A DNA stretch of 64,000 nucleotides from Bacteroides luti (GTDB lineage Bacteria; Bacteroidota; Bacteroidia; Bacteroidales; Bacteroidaceae). The DNA lies in NCBI RefSeq assembly GCF_900128905.1, contig NZ_FQTV01000016.1, positions 1 to 64,000 on the forward strand, written 5' to 3'. Under the pieces are notes generated by a model. That model was not told where the DNA came from and did no database searches. It worked only from the letters and a program-made list of their open reading frames with translations. The position numbers were made by a program, and so were the translations under genes. Positions 18,441 through 26,853 of this stretch are shown piece after piece; the first letter of the stretch is position 1, and every line of letters begins with the position of its first letter.

Positions 18441-19700
18441 TTATTCATCCCAGACTATATATGCTGATACAAGCCAGTGATTCATTTTGTCGCCTTCAGA
18501 AGCTTGCGCTTTTGGAATCGCTATATTCAGTGAGTGATCTCCAGGAGATAAATTTTCTAATAAAACAGAATATGGCGCGACTACACTTCCAGGACACCAA
18601 TTTGAACGAGATAAATCCGAAGAAGCAATTGGTTCTTCAATTTCCTTTTCTGCACGCTTGCCTTCTTCTGATATATAAGAAGCAGTACGCTTTTGCAACC
18701 AAACACCTGTTGATGGATTAAAGCGTCTGAAAGATGCACAGTCGTTTCTCCATGGAATAAAGCGAATAACTTCATGTCCATCAATCGATACTATATTTTC
18801 TTTCTTTACAAATTCATCTCCACCATCATGCCCCCCGTGTCCGGTAGTAATATAATTCAGCCGAACATTCTTTGCATTCTTTGGCAAAGTAAAAGGCACA
18901 CTCAAAGATTTACGAGCAAACAAATCGGGTATTGACTGGCCATAATAATACACAGTATTCACCAATGGCACAACTTTTCTTTTAGGCAGTTTATCGCATT
19001 TCAAAGCACTTTCTTTAAAATCCAGTTCTAAAGATAATTTATATCCCTCTTTTGTCCAAGTATCAATAAAAGCGCCTACATAAACCTCACCCTCTAAAAG
19101 TGGGTAAAGATCGGTAATATTCTGTTCCCATTCAGCATACGGAGCAAATTCATCTATGTATACAGGTTTTCTCCTCTCAGCAGTAACACTATCCATTTTA
19201 CTAAAATAACCAACCCCAAAAGGAGTCATAAAACGCATAAGCTCTACATTAGGAGAAAAGCTATCACCTGGAACGATACCTTGAAAATGTTCCAATTTAG
19301 TTGAATCAACAGCTGGATATTTAGCACGTCCAGCCGCCACTTCAATCATATTAATAACAGATGAAGCCGGAATCACAAAACATGACCCGCTCTTATCCCA
19401 TCGATCACCATTAGAAGTTAATTTCACCTTTGCAGATACAACAACATTCTGTTTAAACTTAGGCACACGAATTTTCTTAATTACAATTCGTCCATGATCG
19501 AGGCGAATCAATCCATCTCCTTCCCAAACTTTATCAGGATAATCATTGGAATTAAAACATACCGAAGTTTCGTTAAATGGTTTGATGACAAATTCTGTAT
19601 TATGATTTGAAGCAGATAGCTTTTGTCCACAAACAGCCAATACCAAAAACAACATAGCTATAAAAGCATTGCCGCACGATAGAAATGAGTTTTTATTCAT
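18441..19700 (-). CDS. PNGase F-like peptide-N-glycosidase
   Basis: A 419-residue secreted protein with a signal peptide ending near KLSAS (31). The C-terminal half carries the PNGaseF_C pattern: [43 protein letters not shown] and [13 protein letters not shown]. The N-terminal half has [14 protein letters not shown] with Asp102, in the position expected for the catalytic Asp of the N-domain, and [15 protein letters not shown] with candidate acidic partners. PNGase F cuts the bond between Asn and the first GlcNAc, releasing whole N-glycans. It sits at the head of the sialic acid/N-glycan locus on the same strand but in its own unit, with a promoter upstream and a terminator after it. Activity is inferred from family, not proven. 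Confidence 0.8.
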   Translation of the reverse strand: MNKNSFLSCGNAFIAMLFLVLAVCGQKLSASNHNTEFVIKPFNETSVCFNSNDYPDKVWEGDGLIRLDHGRIVIKKIRVPKFKQNVVVSAKVKLTSNGDRWDKSGSCFVIPASSVINMIEVAAGRAKYPAVDSTKLEHFQGIVPGDSFSPNVELMRFMTPFGVGYFSKMDSVTAERRKPVYIDEFAPYAEWEQNITDLYPLLEGEVYVGAFIDTWTKEGYKLSLELDFKESALKCDKLPKRKVVPLVNTVYYYGQSIPDLFARKSLSVPFTLPKNAKNVRLNYITTGHGGHDGGDEFVKKENIVSIDGHEVIRFIPWRNDCASFRRFNPSTGVWLQKRTASYISEEGKRAEKEIEEPIASSDLSRSNWCPGSVVAPYSVLLENLSPGDHSLNIAIPKAQASEGDKMNHWLVSAYIVWDE

Positions 19701-19784
19701 ATATTCAAATTACATTTTTAGTTATAAAAGCAAAAACCACTATTTTATAATAAACAGCAGCACATATTTTATAAGAATAGCATA

Positions 19785-19816
19785 CAAAAATACACATAAT
19801 ATATTAATACTATCAA
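19785..19816 (-). promoter_or_regulatory. Candidate promoter for the PNGase F-like gene
   Basis: On the minus strand a -7 element TATTTTTG (19792-19785) matches TAnnTTTG, and a TTG (19816-19814) lies 21 bp upstream. The leader to the ATG at 19700 would be about 78 nt. The spacer is slightly long and the area is AT-rich, so confidence is moderate. Confidence 0.45.
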
Positions 19817-20048
19817 TTGATAAGTTATTTTTTAAATCAAATTAAAAATAATCCATTTTTTTCTTGCCTATTTAATATATATCCCATAATATTAAAAACA
19901 GATTTATTAGACCAATTCATTCTATTTGCTGTTTTTTTTGTAATTTCGCGCCCTTATTTTATGAATATAGAATAAATTATTATAAAGAAAGAGGTCAATG
20001 TTCATCTCATTCTGAAACAGCAAGGAAACATTATAAATTATGTAATAT
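19817..20048. other. Divergent intergenic region before the xanthine-type permease
   Basis: The 348-bp gap 19701-20048 separates the PNGase F-like gene from the permease gene. On the plus strand TAATTTCG at 19941-19948 is a near match to TAnnTTTG and may be the permease -7 element, giving a leader of about 95 nt. No purine riboswitch fold could be recognised in that leader. Confidence 0.4.
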
Positions 20049-21446
20049 ATGGATATTCAGACAGAAACAACAAAAGAGAAGAGCATTCCGACTGCATCTT
20101 CAGACTTAATTTACGGACTCAATGAGCGCCCACCGTTCAAAGATGCCCTGTTTGCAGCGCTACAGCATTTATTAGCTATCTTTGTTGGTATAATTACCCC
20201 TCCTCTAATTATTTGCGGTGCATTAAAAACAGACCTTGCGACTACAGGATTTATGGTTTCAATGGCTCTTTTTGCTTCTGGATTATCTACTATTATACAA
20301 TGTAGAAAGTTTGGTCCACTCGGATGCGGTTTATTATGTATTCAAGGAACCAGTTTTTCGTTTATTGGCCCTATTATTACTGCAGGAATGCAAGGAGGGC
20401 TTCCACTTATATTTGGTTGCTGCATGGCAGCTTCACCGGTTGAAATGATTGTTAGCCGCACCTTTAAATACATGCGACATATCATTACTCCTCTTGTGTC
20501 GGGAATTGTAGTATTACTTATCGGACTAAGTCTTGTAAAAGTTGGTATCGTATCGTGTGGTGGAGGTTACGCTGCAATGGATAACGGAACTTTTGGAAGT
20601 ATTGAAAATATTGGGATTGCCGCTATGGTATTATTAAGCGTTATGTTTTTCAACCGCTGCAAAAATAAATACCTTCGAATGGGATCAATAGTTTTAGGAT
20701 TAATCCTTGGATACGCTGTTGCTTTTGCCTTGGGTAAAGTAGATCTTTCAAAAGCGATGACAACAGATATATGGGCATTTAATATTCCTATGCCTTTCAA
20801 ATATGGTTTGAATTTTGACTTTTCAGTATTCATCGCTTTGGCTTTGATATATCTGATTACGGCTATCGAAGCAACCGGAGATGTTACTGCCAATTCAATG
20901 ATTTCTGGTGAACCAATTGAAGGTGACCTTTACCTTAAACGCGTTTCGGGAGGTGTTTTAGCCGATGGATTCAATTCTTGTCTTGCAGGGATATTTAATT
21001 CATTTCCTAATTCTATTTTCGCACAAAACAATGGAATTATTCAATTAACAGGAGTTGCAAGTCGTTATGTGGGTTACTATATAGCAGCTATGCTTATTTT
21101 ACTGGGGTTGTTCCCTATTGTGGGTATCGCCTTTTCATTAATGCCCGATCCTGTATTAGGAGGAGCGACATTATTAATGTTTGGTACTGTAGCAGCATCT
21201 GGAATTCGTATTATTTCATCACAGACAATAGACAGGAAAGCTTCTTTAGTTTTAGCAGTAAGTCTTGCCATAGGTTTGGGTGTAGAACTGATGCCTAATA
21301 TTCTGGAGCAAGCACCTCAAGCTATTAAATCAATATTCTCATCAGGTATAACAACCGGTGGATTAACTGCAATTCTTGCAAATGCATTGATCCACGTAAA
21401 AGAAGGAAATGAAGAAAGAAAAAAAGAAAGAGAAATAGTCGATTAA
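20049..21446 (+). CDS. NCS2-family xanthine/uric acid-type permease
   Basis: A 465-residue inner-membrane nucleobase transporter with about 12-14 hydrophobic segments. It has the nucleobase-ascorbate transporter signature as [10 protein letters not shown] near 325-334, and the substrate-site region [19 protein letters not shown] near 278. The QNNG form is of the xanthine/urate (UapC/XanP/PbuX) type. The next gene, 2 bp downstream, encodes xanthine phosphoribosyltransferase, which makes xanthine the likely substrate. The C-terminus is a charged cytoplasmic tail ([13 protein letters not shown]). Guanine or urate transport remains possible. Confidence 0.88.
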   Translation: MDIQTETTKEKSIPTASSDLIYGLNERPPFKDALFAALQHLLAIFVGIITPPLIICGALKTDLATTGFMVSMALFASGLSTIIQCRKFGPLGCGLLCIQGTSFSFIGPIITAGMQGGLPLIFGCCMAASPVEMIVSRTFKYMRHIITPLVSGIVVLLIGLSLVKVGIVSCGGGYAAMDNGTFGSIENIGIAAMVLLSVMFFNRCKNKYLRMGSIVLGLILGYAVAFALGKVDLSKAMTTDIWAFNIPMPFKYGLNFDFSVFIALALIYLITAIEATGDVTANSMISGEPIEGDLYLKRVSGGVLADGFNSCLAGIFNSFPNSIFAQNNGIIQLTGVASRYVGYYIAAMLILLGLFPIVGIAFSLMPDPVLGGATLLMFGTVAASGIRIISSQTIDRKASLVLAVSLAIGLGVELMPNILEQAPQAIKSIFSSGITTGGLTAILANALIHVKEGNEERKKEREIVD

Positions 21447-21448
21447 TT

Positions 21449-22015
21449 ATGGATATATTAAAAAAGCGCATTCTGCAAGATGGCAAATGCTATGAAGGCG
21501 GAATTTTAAAAGTAGACAGTTTTATCAACCATCAGATGGATCCCATGCTGATGCATAAAATAGCTCAGGAATTTGTTACCCGTTTTAAAAACGAGCGCAT
21601 AAATAAGATAGTAACAATTGAGGCCAGCGGAATAGCTCCTGCTATTATGGTTGGGTATTTAATGCAGCTTCCTGTTGTTTTTGTAAAGAAGAAACAGCCC
21701 AAAACTATGGAGAATATGCTTACCACAACAGTGCATTCTTTCACTAAAGACCGTGATTACACTGTTTGCATAAGCAACAACTTCCTCACTCCTGAAGATC
21801 ATGTTCTATTTATAGACGATTTCCTTGCATACGGAAATGCAGCCTTAGGAATGATCGACCTGATTAACAAATCTGGAGCAACCCTTAGTGGTATGGGATT
21901 TATCATTGAAAAAGCATTCCAGGACGGAGGAAAAATTCTTCGCGAGAAAGATGTTCATGTAGAATCTTTAGCTATTATTGATGATTTATCTAATTGCGAA
22001 ATAAAAATTAGATAA
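21449..22015 (+). CDS. xpt: Xanthine phosphoribosyltransferase
   Basis: A 188-residue type I phosphoribosyltransferase of the usual Xpt length (about 190). The PRPP-binding block is [14 protein letters not shown] near 128-141. The N-terminal [12 protein letters not shown], the [11 protein letters not shown] block and [10 protein letters not shown] match Xpt. It converts xanthine and PRPP to XMP in the cytoplasm, trapping base brought in by the permease encoded just upstream. The 2-bp gap indicates translational coupling. Confidence 0.93.
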   Translation: MDILKKRILQDGKCYEGGILKVDSFINHQMDPMLMHKIAQEFVTRFKNERINKIVTIEASGIAPAIMVGYLMQLPVVFVKKKQPKTMENMLTTTVHSFTKDRDYTVCISNNFLTPEDHVLFIDDFLAYGNAALGMIDLINKSGATLSGMGFIIEKAFQDGGKILREKDVHVESLAIIDDLSNCEIKIR

Positions 22016-22085
22016 AATACCTATATAATAATGCAATAAAAAATGCATTGCATTTACGCTACATATAATTCATTTTTCAAAAATG

Positions 22086-22185
22086 ATCTAGCAATCTAGC
22101 AGCAGGCATTTAACTCATTGTAAATAAACACAATAAGGGTGCTAGATCAAATAAATTTGATCTAGCAGTAATCTAGCAATCTAGC
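22086..22185. repeat. Clustered CTAGC repeats downstream of xpt
   Basis: ATCTAGCAATCTAGC occurs twice (22086-22100 and 22171-22185), and five CTAGC cores fall within about 100 bp (22088, 22096, 22162, 22173, 22181). One copy is part of a perfect 12-bp stem with 4-nt loop (TGCTAGATCAAA/TTTGATCTAGCA, 22140-22167). It resembles a small intergenic repeat cluster; family unknown. Confidence 0.6.
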
Positions 22186-22196
22186 GCTTTTAAAAA

Positions 22197-22232
22197 AGCA
22201 TAGCCAGATATTGATAAATATCTGGCTATGCT
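22197..22232 (+). terminator. Terminator hairpin for the permease-xpt operon
   Basis: AGCATAGCCAGATATT pairs perfectly with AATATCTGGCTATGCT around a GATA loop, a 16-bp stem. An A run precedes it and GTCGTTTTT follows about 15 bp later. Confidence 0.65.
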
Positions 22233-22253
22233 CAAAATTATAGAGTCGTTTTT

Positions 22254-22294
22254 AATCCATTCACCAATAATTCTGAGCCATTGGTGAATGGATT
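22254..22294 (+). terminator. Second hairpin between xpt and the small unknown gene
   Basis: AATCCATTCACCAAT and ATTGGTGAATGGATT make a perfect 15-bp stem with an 11-nt loop, followed by TTATTTATT on the plus strand. It lies 30 bp past the stop of the convergent small gene at 22324 and could serve both directions. Confidence 0.55.
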
Positions 22295-22323
22295 TTATTT
22301 ATTGATGAATAATTCCAAAAGCA

Positions 22324-22677
22324 TTAATTATCAAATTCCACATTAAGCCCTTGGTATATTTCATCATCTGTCTTAACTTCCTTACTCATAATAAATTCAC
22401 ACTTACCACCTTTTTCATCCAATTCAAAAATGGAGTTTTGTTCTAAATTCCATCCAAGCTTGCTCATATAGTTAATTACATCTATATCTGATTTAAACAA
22501 TATAACATTTTTGTTCTCATCACATAGTTTTGCTTTATAACCAGAGCCAAAATCAAAATAAGTCTTACTTTTAATAAAAAGCACTCCTCCATAATATTGG
22601 AACTTACAAAATGTTTTATAGGCAAAGGCATTCGTTGCAAAAATAGCAAAGACAGCTATTAACAGAATCTTTCTCAT
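22324..22677 (-). CDS. Small secreted protein of unknown function
   Basis: 117 residues with a clear signal peptide (MRKILLIAVFAIFATNAFA, cut after residue 19). The mature part is beta-rich: FCKFQYYGGVLFIKSKTYFDFGSG, then an alpha/beta stretch with INYMSKLGWNLEQ. The pattern suggests a small periplasmic or surface domain about 98 residues long. I do not recognise a named family. It stands alone, convergent with xpt, and has no operon partner. Translation of a signal peptide followed by a compact domain supports a real gene. Confidence 0.65.
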   Translation of the reverse strand: MRKILLIAVFAIFATNAFAYKTFCKFQYYGGVLFIKSKTYFDFGSGYKAKLCDENKNVILFKSDIDVINYMSKLGWNLEQNSIFELDEKGGKCEFIMSKEVKTDDEIYQGLNVEFDN

Positions 22678-22798
22678 AGAATAGTTATTTTAATTAAACA
22701 TAAATTTTAGCCTTGTAAGTATACAATAAAAAAATCAAAACGTATAAATATGTCAGGAATAAAATCAGTTTTATTAAAATAGCAAAGGCCTGTTTTAA

Positions 22799-23011
22799 CT
22801 ATATTTTACCTTTTAGATAAGGATTATAATTTATCATTCTTTCTCTTTGGCTGATTCTTACTTCAACTGTTAAAGAAGAGTCTTCATTCTTATTCTTCTT
22901 ACCATCGCGTTTCTTTATCAGCTTTAAATCTCGTATTTTTAATTTCACATAATCTAATTCTTGCACTGTTAGGTCATTCAGCAAGTTAATTACTTCGTCA
23001 ACTTTTTCCAT
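22799..23011 (-). CDS. Small charged protein of unknown function
   Basis: 70 residues, cytoplasmic, rich in Lys, Glu and Asp. The first half (VDEVINLLNDLTVQELDYVKLKIRDLK) is predicted helical and amphipathic; the second half is basic and disordered-looking, ending NYNPYLKGKI. No family recognised. It lies between the small secreted gene and ssrA, with an AT-rich upstream region. The clean helix pattern favours a real gene, but a chance frame cannot be excluded. Confidence 0.5.
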   Translation of the reverse strand: MEKVDEVINLLNDLTVQELDYVKLKIRDLKLIKKRDGKKNKNEDSSLTVEVRISQRERMINYNPYLKGKI

Positions 23012-23113
23012 AAATTCGGTTTCTTTTTATTGTTTTATTTGTTATGAATCTGTTACTTAAAAACAAATCCGTATAAACATTTAATTTATACGGATCTATA
23101 TTTTGCATAAAAG

Positions 23114-23507
23114 TGGAGCTGGAGGGAATCGAACCCTCGTCCAAACGAGGAAATCATAAGCTTTCTACATGCTTATCTTCGCCTAATTTTTCGAGTACGG
23201 CAAGACCGAAGCCACCAACCAGTACCTTAGTCTCTAAATTTTCGCAAGAGCCACGAGACGGGACCCAAACTATTTCCGATATAACTGCACCACTAAACCG
23301 GAACGCTTCGGAACAACAGCAACCGAGTGATGTCTCGTCTCCGCACCTAGTGCAGAGATAAAGCTAATCTACTATGATTCGATTAAGCAGCAAGAGCGTA
23401 ATTATTTTCGCCAGATAAAATTTTGATAACTGAGATTTAAGTGCAAATCACCGACGCACTGCATGCTTACATACCATTTCTGCCCGCTGTCAAATCCAGT
23501 CAACCCC
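23114..23507 (-). ncRNA. ssrA: tmRNA (transfer-messenger RNA)
   Basis: About 394 nt on the minus strand. The 5' end GGGGTTG at 23507 pairs with the 3' end CAGCTCC (23121-23115) to make the acceptor stem. The T arm is GGTTCGATTCC. The tag frame runs 23412-23383: GGC GAA AAT AAT TAC GCT CTT GCT GCT TAA, encoding GENNYALAA, a Bacteroidales-type ssrA tag. CCA is not encoded after the discriminator A (next bases CTTTT), so it must be added after transcription. tmRNA frees stalled ribosomes and tags the peptide for proteolysis. The exact 5' end is set by the stem and is firm within a base or two. Confidence 0.95.
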
Positions 23508-23596
23508 TTAAGAAGGATTAATGTAACCACTCTATAGCGCTACAAAGATATAAACTTAGTATTGATTTGCCAATTATTTATTGTGTCTTTTGAGAA

Positions 23597-23959
23597 TTAT
23601 TTATTCTTATTATACTTTACACTGATTTCCTTTCCCCAATCGTTAAGAGTTTCAATAACCGGAATAACGGATTCTCCCATAGAAGTGAGCTTATACTCAA
23701 CTTTTGGCGGAACTGTTGGATAAATAATACGCTCTACCAAGCCCGTTTGTTCCAACTCCCGAACTGTTTGGGTAAACATTTTATTGGCTATCCCATTCAA
23801 ACTGCGTTGAAGTTCGCCCGAACGCATCATCCCATCTCTAAGATGATATAATACAATCGGCTTCCACTTACCACCAATCATGTCCATCACTAACTCTAAA
23901 GAACAAAAATAGTCCTTTCCCTTAAAAATATATTTGTCTATACACCCTTCATTTCCCAT
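23597..23959 (-). CDS. HxlR-family transcriptional regulator
   Basis: A 120-residue winged-helix protein with the HxlR pattern: DYFCSLELVMDMIGGKWKPIVLYHLRDG at the start, RSGELQRSLNGIANKMFTQTVRELEQTGLVERIIYP for the recognition helix and wing, and the conserved PPKVEYKLTSMGESVIPVIETLNDWG at the end. The single conserved Cys near residue 18 is the redox-sensing position in several family members. It is divergent from an iron-sulfur flavoprotein gene, with a dyad in the shared gap, so it probably controls that gene and itself, perhaps in response to electrophiles or redox state. Confidence 0.88.
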   Translation of the reverse strand: MGNEGCIDKYIFKGKDYFCSLELVMDMIGGKWKPIVLYHLRDGMMRSGELQRSLNGIANKMFTQTVRELEQTGLVERIIYPTVPPKVEYKLTSMGESVIPVIETLNDWGKEISVKYNKNK

Positions 23960-23983
23960 AATTCACTCCTTTTGGTTACTATA

Positions 23984-23997
23984 CTACTTTTTAGTAG
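23984..23997. promoter_or_regulatory. Candidate HxlR operator in the divergent gap
   Basis: CTACT-N4-AGTAG dyad (CTACTTTTTAGTAG) with further partial symmetry to TAC/GTA outside. HxlR/YodB-type operators have this general form (TACT...AGTA). It lies just upstream of a candidate plus-strand promoter (TTG at 24002, 20-bp spacer, GAAATTTG at 24025-24032) for the flavoprotein gene. Confidence 0.55.
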
Positions 23998-24065
23998 GTA
24001 CTTGCACAATCGATATTAATATCTGAAATTTGCAGCAAAGAAACAAAATTAAAAGGAGAAAAGAA

Positions 24066-24701
24066 ATGAAAGTTGTAGCAATTAACGGAAGCCCTCGTAA
24101 AGAGGGTAATACTTATCATGCATTGATGGGTGTTGGAAAGCAATTAATGGAAAACGGTATTGAGTTCGAGATTATCCACATCGGCAATAAAGCAGTGAGA
24201 GGATGCATGGCCTGCGGCGGATGTTCAAGAAACAAAGACGAGAAATGCGTTATTACAACAGATCCTTTGAATGAGTGGGTTCAGAAGATGAAAGGTGCTG
24301 ATGGAATTATTCTTGGTTCGCCTGTTTACTATGCCGGAATACCGGGAACCATGAAATCTTTCCTTGATCGTACTTTTTATGTATCGGGCAGTAATGGCAA
24401 TTTATTCCGTCAGAAAGTTGGCGCTGCAGTTGTTGCTGTACGCCGCACAGGAGGTTCTTCAACATTCGACAGCCTGAACCATTATCTGAATTATTCGGAG
24501 ATGATTCTTGCTACGTCAAACTACTGGAACATTACTCATGGACTTTCTAAAGGAGAGGTTTTAAAAGATGATGAGGGCGTACAGATCATGGAAGTTCTGG
24601 GAAGAAACATGGCGTGGTTACTTAAAATGCGCGAACAAACAAAAGAATCCGTTCCCGCTCCTGAGAAGATCGATAAGATTTACACCAATTTTATCCGTTA
24701 A
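24066..24701 (+). CDS. Flavodoxin-family iron-sulfur flavoprotein / FMN reductase
   Basis: A 211-residue cytoplasmic FMN-binding protein. The start at 24066 is chosen because AAAGGAG lies just upstream; a longer frame from 24030 gives only a basic tail. GSPRKEGNT (residues 8-16) is the FMN phosphate loop. CMACGGCSRNKDEKC near 46-60 is the compact cysteine motif that binds an Fe-S cluster in Isf-type flavoproteins. ILGSPVYYAGIPGTMKSFLDR is the flavin-side loop. The family passes electrons from ferredoxin or NAD(P)H. It is divergent from the HxlR regulator and followed by a ferredoxin-like gene, suggesting a redox-stress pair. Confidence 0.82.
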   Translation: MKVVAINGSPRKEGNTYHALMGVGKQLMENGIEFEIIHIGNKAVRGCMACGGCSRNKDEKCVITTDPLNEWVQKMKGADGIILGSPVYYAGIPGTMKSFLDRTFYVSGSNGNLFRQKVGAAVVAVRRTGGSSTFDSLNHYLNYSEMILATSNYWNITHGLSKGEVLKDDEGVQIMEVLGRNMAWLLKMREQTKESVPAPEKIDKIYTNFIR

Positions 24702-24776
24702 TAAAATAGATTTTATACATCCTCGTTACTGGTTATTAAGTTAAAAAGTAAGCCGGATATATAAAAAAGTTCTCCA

Positions 24777-24794
24777 TTGTAACTATTGTTACAA
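24777..24794. promoter_or_regulatory. 18-bp CRP/FNR-like dyad before the ferredoxin-like gene
   Basis: TTGTAAC-TATT-GTTACAA is a perfect dyad, set inside a longer imperfect inverted repeat (24769-24803, GTTCTCCA.../...TGGAGAAC). Its centre lies about 42 bp upstream of the start site predicted from the -7 element TACCTTTG at 24816, the usual place for a class II CRP/FNR-family activator. Confidence 0.6.
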
Positions 24795-24815
24795 GTGGAG
24801 AACCATGAATTACCA

Positions 24816-24823
24816 TACCTTTG
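24816..24823 (+). promoter_or_regulatory. -7 promoter element of the ferredoxin-like gene
   Basis: TACCTTTG matches TAnnTTTG exactly. No clear -33 TTG is at the usual 19-20 bp, which is common where an activator replaces it. The leader to the ATG at 24849 would be about 20 nt, so the open frame from 24786 would start upstream of its own promoter and is not used. Confidence 0.65.
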
Positions 24824-24848
24824 CATCATCATCCAAAATATTGAAAGA

Positions 24849-25742
24849 ATGAAACGAACTGTGATTAAAATAGATGAAGCGTTGTGCAATGGTTGCGGAA
24901 TGTGCGTAGAAGGTTGCCACGAAGGTGCTTTACAGCTTATAAATGGCAAAGCTGTAATGATCAGCGATTTATATTGTGATGGCTTAGGAGCATGCATTGG
25001 TGAATGTCCGGTTGGTGCTATTGAACTGGAGGAACGCGAAGCAGAACCTTACAGCGAAGAAGCTGTTATGGAGCGTATTACTCCTAAAGGCGAAAAAGTA
25101 ATCCTGGCTCATTTGAAGCACTTAAAAGAGCATGGCGAAAAAGAATTGCTTATGCAAGGCGTTGATTATCTGAGAAGAAACAACATAAAGGTAGATCTTT
25201 CACAGGTTCATGGACAGCCTCATGCCGGCGGAATGCACGGAGGATGCCCTGGCTCTATGGCTCGTACACTGAAATCTGCAGGACCATCTGTTGCTAGTTC
25301 TGGTTTTGCTACCGGCGACACTGCAATTTCTGCTCCGGCTTTTTCTTCCGCACCTCAAGTTTCGGAACTTCGTCAATGGCCGGTTCAGTTTCATTTACTT
25401 AATCCGCAAGCTGGTTATTTTCAGGGAGCAGATGTATTATTGGCTGCAGATTGTACTTCTTTTACAGCCGGTAACTTTCACAGCCGTTTTCTAAAAGGAA
25501 AGATTCTGGCTATTGCTTGTCCTAAACTTGATAGCAACACGGAATCTTATATAGAAAAACTTAAAGTTATGATAGATGAATCTATGATTAATACTCTTAC
25601 AGTGTTGATTATGGAAGTTCCATGCTGCGGAGGATTACTTCAGATGGCAAAAATTGCAAGAGAAGAAGCTACACGCAATATTCCTATCAAAGCAATTGTA
25701 TTGTCTTTGGAAGGGGAAGTTAAAAGTGAAACATGGATTTAA
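24849..25742 (+). CDS. 2[4Fe-4S] ferredoxin-domain protein
   Basis: A 297-residue protein. Residues 1-60 hold two 4Fe-4S motifs, CNGCGMCVEGC and CDGLGACIGECP. The middle is low complexity and Gly/Ser/Ala-rich (HGQPHAGGMHGGCPGS, then SSGFATGDTAISAP). The C-terminal 110 residues form a globular domain with ADCTSFTAGNFH, CPKLDSN and EVPCCGGL. Such proteins occur widely in anaerobes, often beside FNR-family-regulated redox genes. Electron transfer is certain in principle, but the partner is not known. The long linker between modules is notable. The start is set by the promoter at 24816. Confidence 0.8.
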   Translation: MKRTVIKIDEALCNGCGMCVEGCHEGALQLINGKAVMISDLYCDGLGACIGECPVGAIELEEREAEPYSEEAVMERITPKGEKVILAHLKHLKEHGEKELLMQGVDYLRRNNIKVDLSQVHGQPHAGGMHGGCPGSMARTLKSAGPSVASSGFATGDTAISAPAFSSAPQVSELRQWPVQFHLLNPQAGYFQGADVLLAADCTSFTAGNFHSRFLKGKILAIACPKLDSNTESYIEKLKVMIDESMINTLTVLIMEVPCCGGLLQMAKIAREEATRNIPIKAIVLSLEGEVKSETWI

Positions 25743-26104
25743 TCACTTAAAAGATTTATTTCTTTGATATATTAAGTAGTTAAGAGTAGTCAACACTAGT
25801 TGGCCGATTAGCCTCATGAACTTGATAATCTTGTATTGAACAAGTAATTATTAAGATCTTGAGGCTCTTTTTATAGATATAGCCAGTAAAAGCTGATTTT
25901 AACAAAATGCCATAAAAAAACAATTGTCACATAAAGTGATAACTATACACTTAGTCATTGAACTCATCCTCTTATTATTAAAAGGCAGATATAATATTAA
26001 CAACATATTTATAACGTCAGAAAATGTTCCAGAAAGTGTTACTTTAAATAAAACAAAGCATAAAAACTTCTGATATAATGCATTTCTTTTGTCCTTTTTT
26101 TAAT
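25743..26104. other. Intergenic region between the ferredoxin-like and Tsx-like genes
   Basis: The 381-bp gap 25743-26123 has no gene. Its left part holds the terminator at 25810-25866. The rest is AT-rich, with a weak dyad near 25924-25942 (TTGTCACATAAAGTGATAA). The right end has TATTTTTG at 26105-26112, a -7 match only 11 bp before the ATG. Confidence 0.5.
25810..25866 (+). terminator. Terminator of the ferredoxin-like gene
   Basis: AGCCTCA (25810) and TGAGGCT (25860-25866) close a long, imperfect stem with extra pairing of CTTG/CAAG inside, followed by CTTTTTATAG. It starts 68 bp after the stop. Confidence 0.7.
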
Positions 26105-26123
26105 TATTTTTGCAGCAAAAAAC

Positions 26124-26831
26124 ATGAAACAAAGGAAATTACTCTTAATTATCTTATTGGCAGCATGCCAATTTGTTGCTGCACAAAATCTTCAGTTACA
26201 TTATGATTTCAGACATGCTCTTCACAGCAAAGTCGCTCCAGAAAATTACATAACTTCAACATTCGAAATGTTTAAGCCTGATAAATGGGGGTCGACTTTT
26301 ATGTTTGTTGATATGGACTACAACCAAAGTAAAGGAAATATTGGAACTGCTTACTGGGAAATTGCACGTGATTTCAAAATTGGTAAATGTCCTATCATGC
26401 CACATATTGAATACAATGGTGGAGTAGGTAATGCAGAAGGTTTCGGTTTTTCAATTGCTAACGCTTACCTAGTAGGAGCTTCTTATCCATTTAGCTGTGG
26501 AAATGCTAATTTCAGCACATATATTGCTTACAAATACAATGCATTTGCAAAAGCAAGTAATGATATTCAATGGACAGGTACATGGGGTATTCCTTTACTA
26601 GATAACAAACTAACTCTTTCTGGATTTATCGATGTTTGGACAGAAAACAAAGATCGTTCAGGAGTAGAATCAGGGAAGAAGGTTATTTTGCTTACAGAAC
26701 CCCAGATCTGGTATAACGTAAATTCTAAGTTATCTGTAGGTTCAGAAATTGAAATCAGCAACAATTTCTATACAGGTTACGAAAATAAAGCTTATGTATG
26801 CCCTACTATAGCAGCTAAATGGAATTTCTAA
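26124..26831 (+). CDS. Tsx-like outer-membrane channel (DUF5020)
   Basis: A 235-residue outer-membrane protein with a signal peptide ending in VAAQ (20). The mature part shows alternating beta-strands with aromatic girdles (LQLHYDFRHAL, STFMFVDMDY, AYKYNAFAKA, WKWNF-like end with terminal Phe). It resembles DUF5020 and the nucleoside channel Tsx in length and pattern. The next gene, 22 bp downstream, is a purine permease. Together they suggest a nucleoside or base uptake route across both membranes. Function is inferred from the pair. Confidence 0.75.
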   Translation: MKQRKLLLIILLAACQFVAAQNLQLHYDFRHALHSKVAPENYITSTFEMFKPDKWGSTFMFVDMDYNQSKGNIGTAYWEIARDFKIGKCPIMPHIEYNGGVGNAEGFGFSIANAYLVGASYPFSCGNANFSTYIAYKYNAFAKASNDIQWTGTWGIPLLDNKLTLSGFIDVWTENKDRSGVESGKKVILLTEPQIWYNVNSKLSVGSEIEISNNFYTGYENKAYVCPTIAAKWNF

Positions 26832-26853
26832 ACAAGAATAAAGATAAATACCA

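Noticed and set aside
19950..20048. Purine riboswitch before the xanthine-type permease
   Set aside because: The short AT-rich leader shows no three-way junction or conserved loop bases.
24717..24803. Terminator of the flavoprotein gene at the inverted repeat 24769-24803
   Set aside because: No T run follows the stem, and its inner 18 bp sits at an activator position for the next promoter, so a regulatory dyad is preferred.
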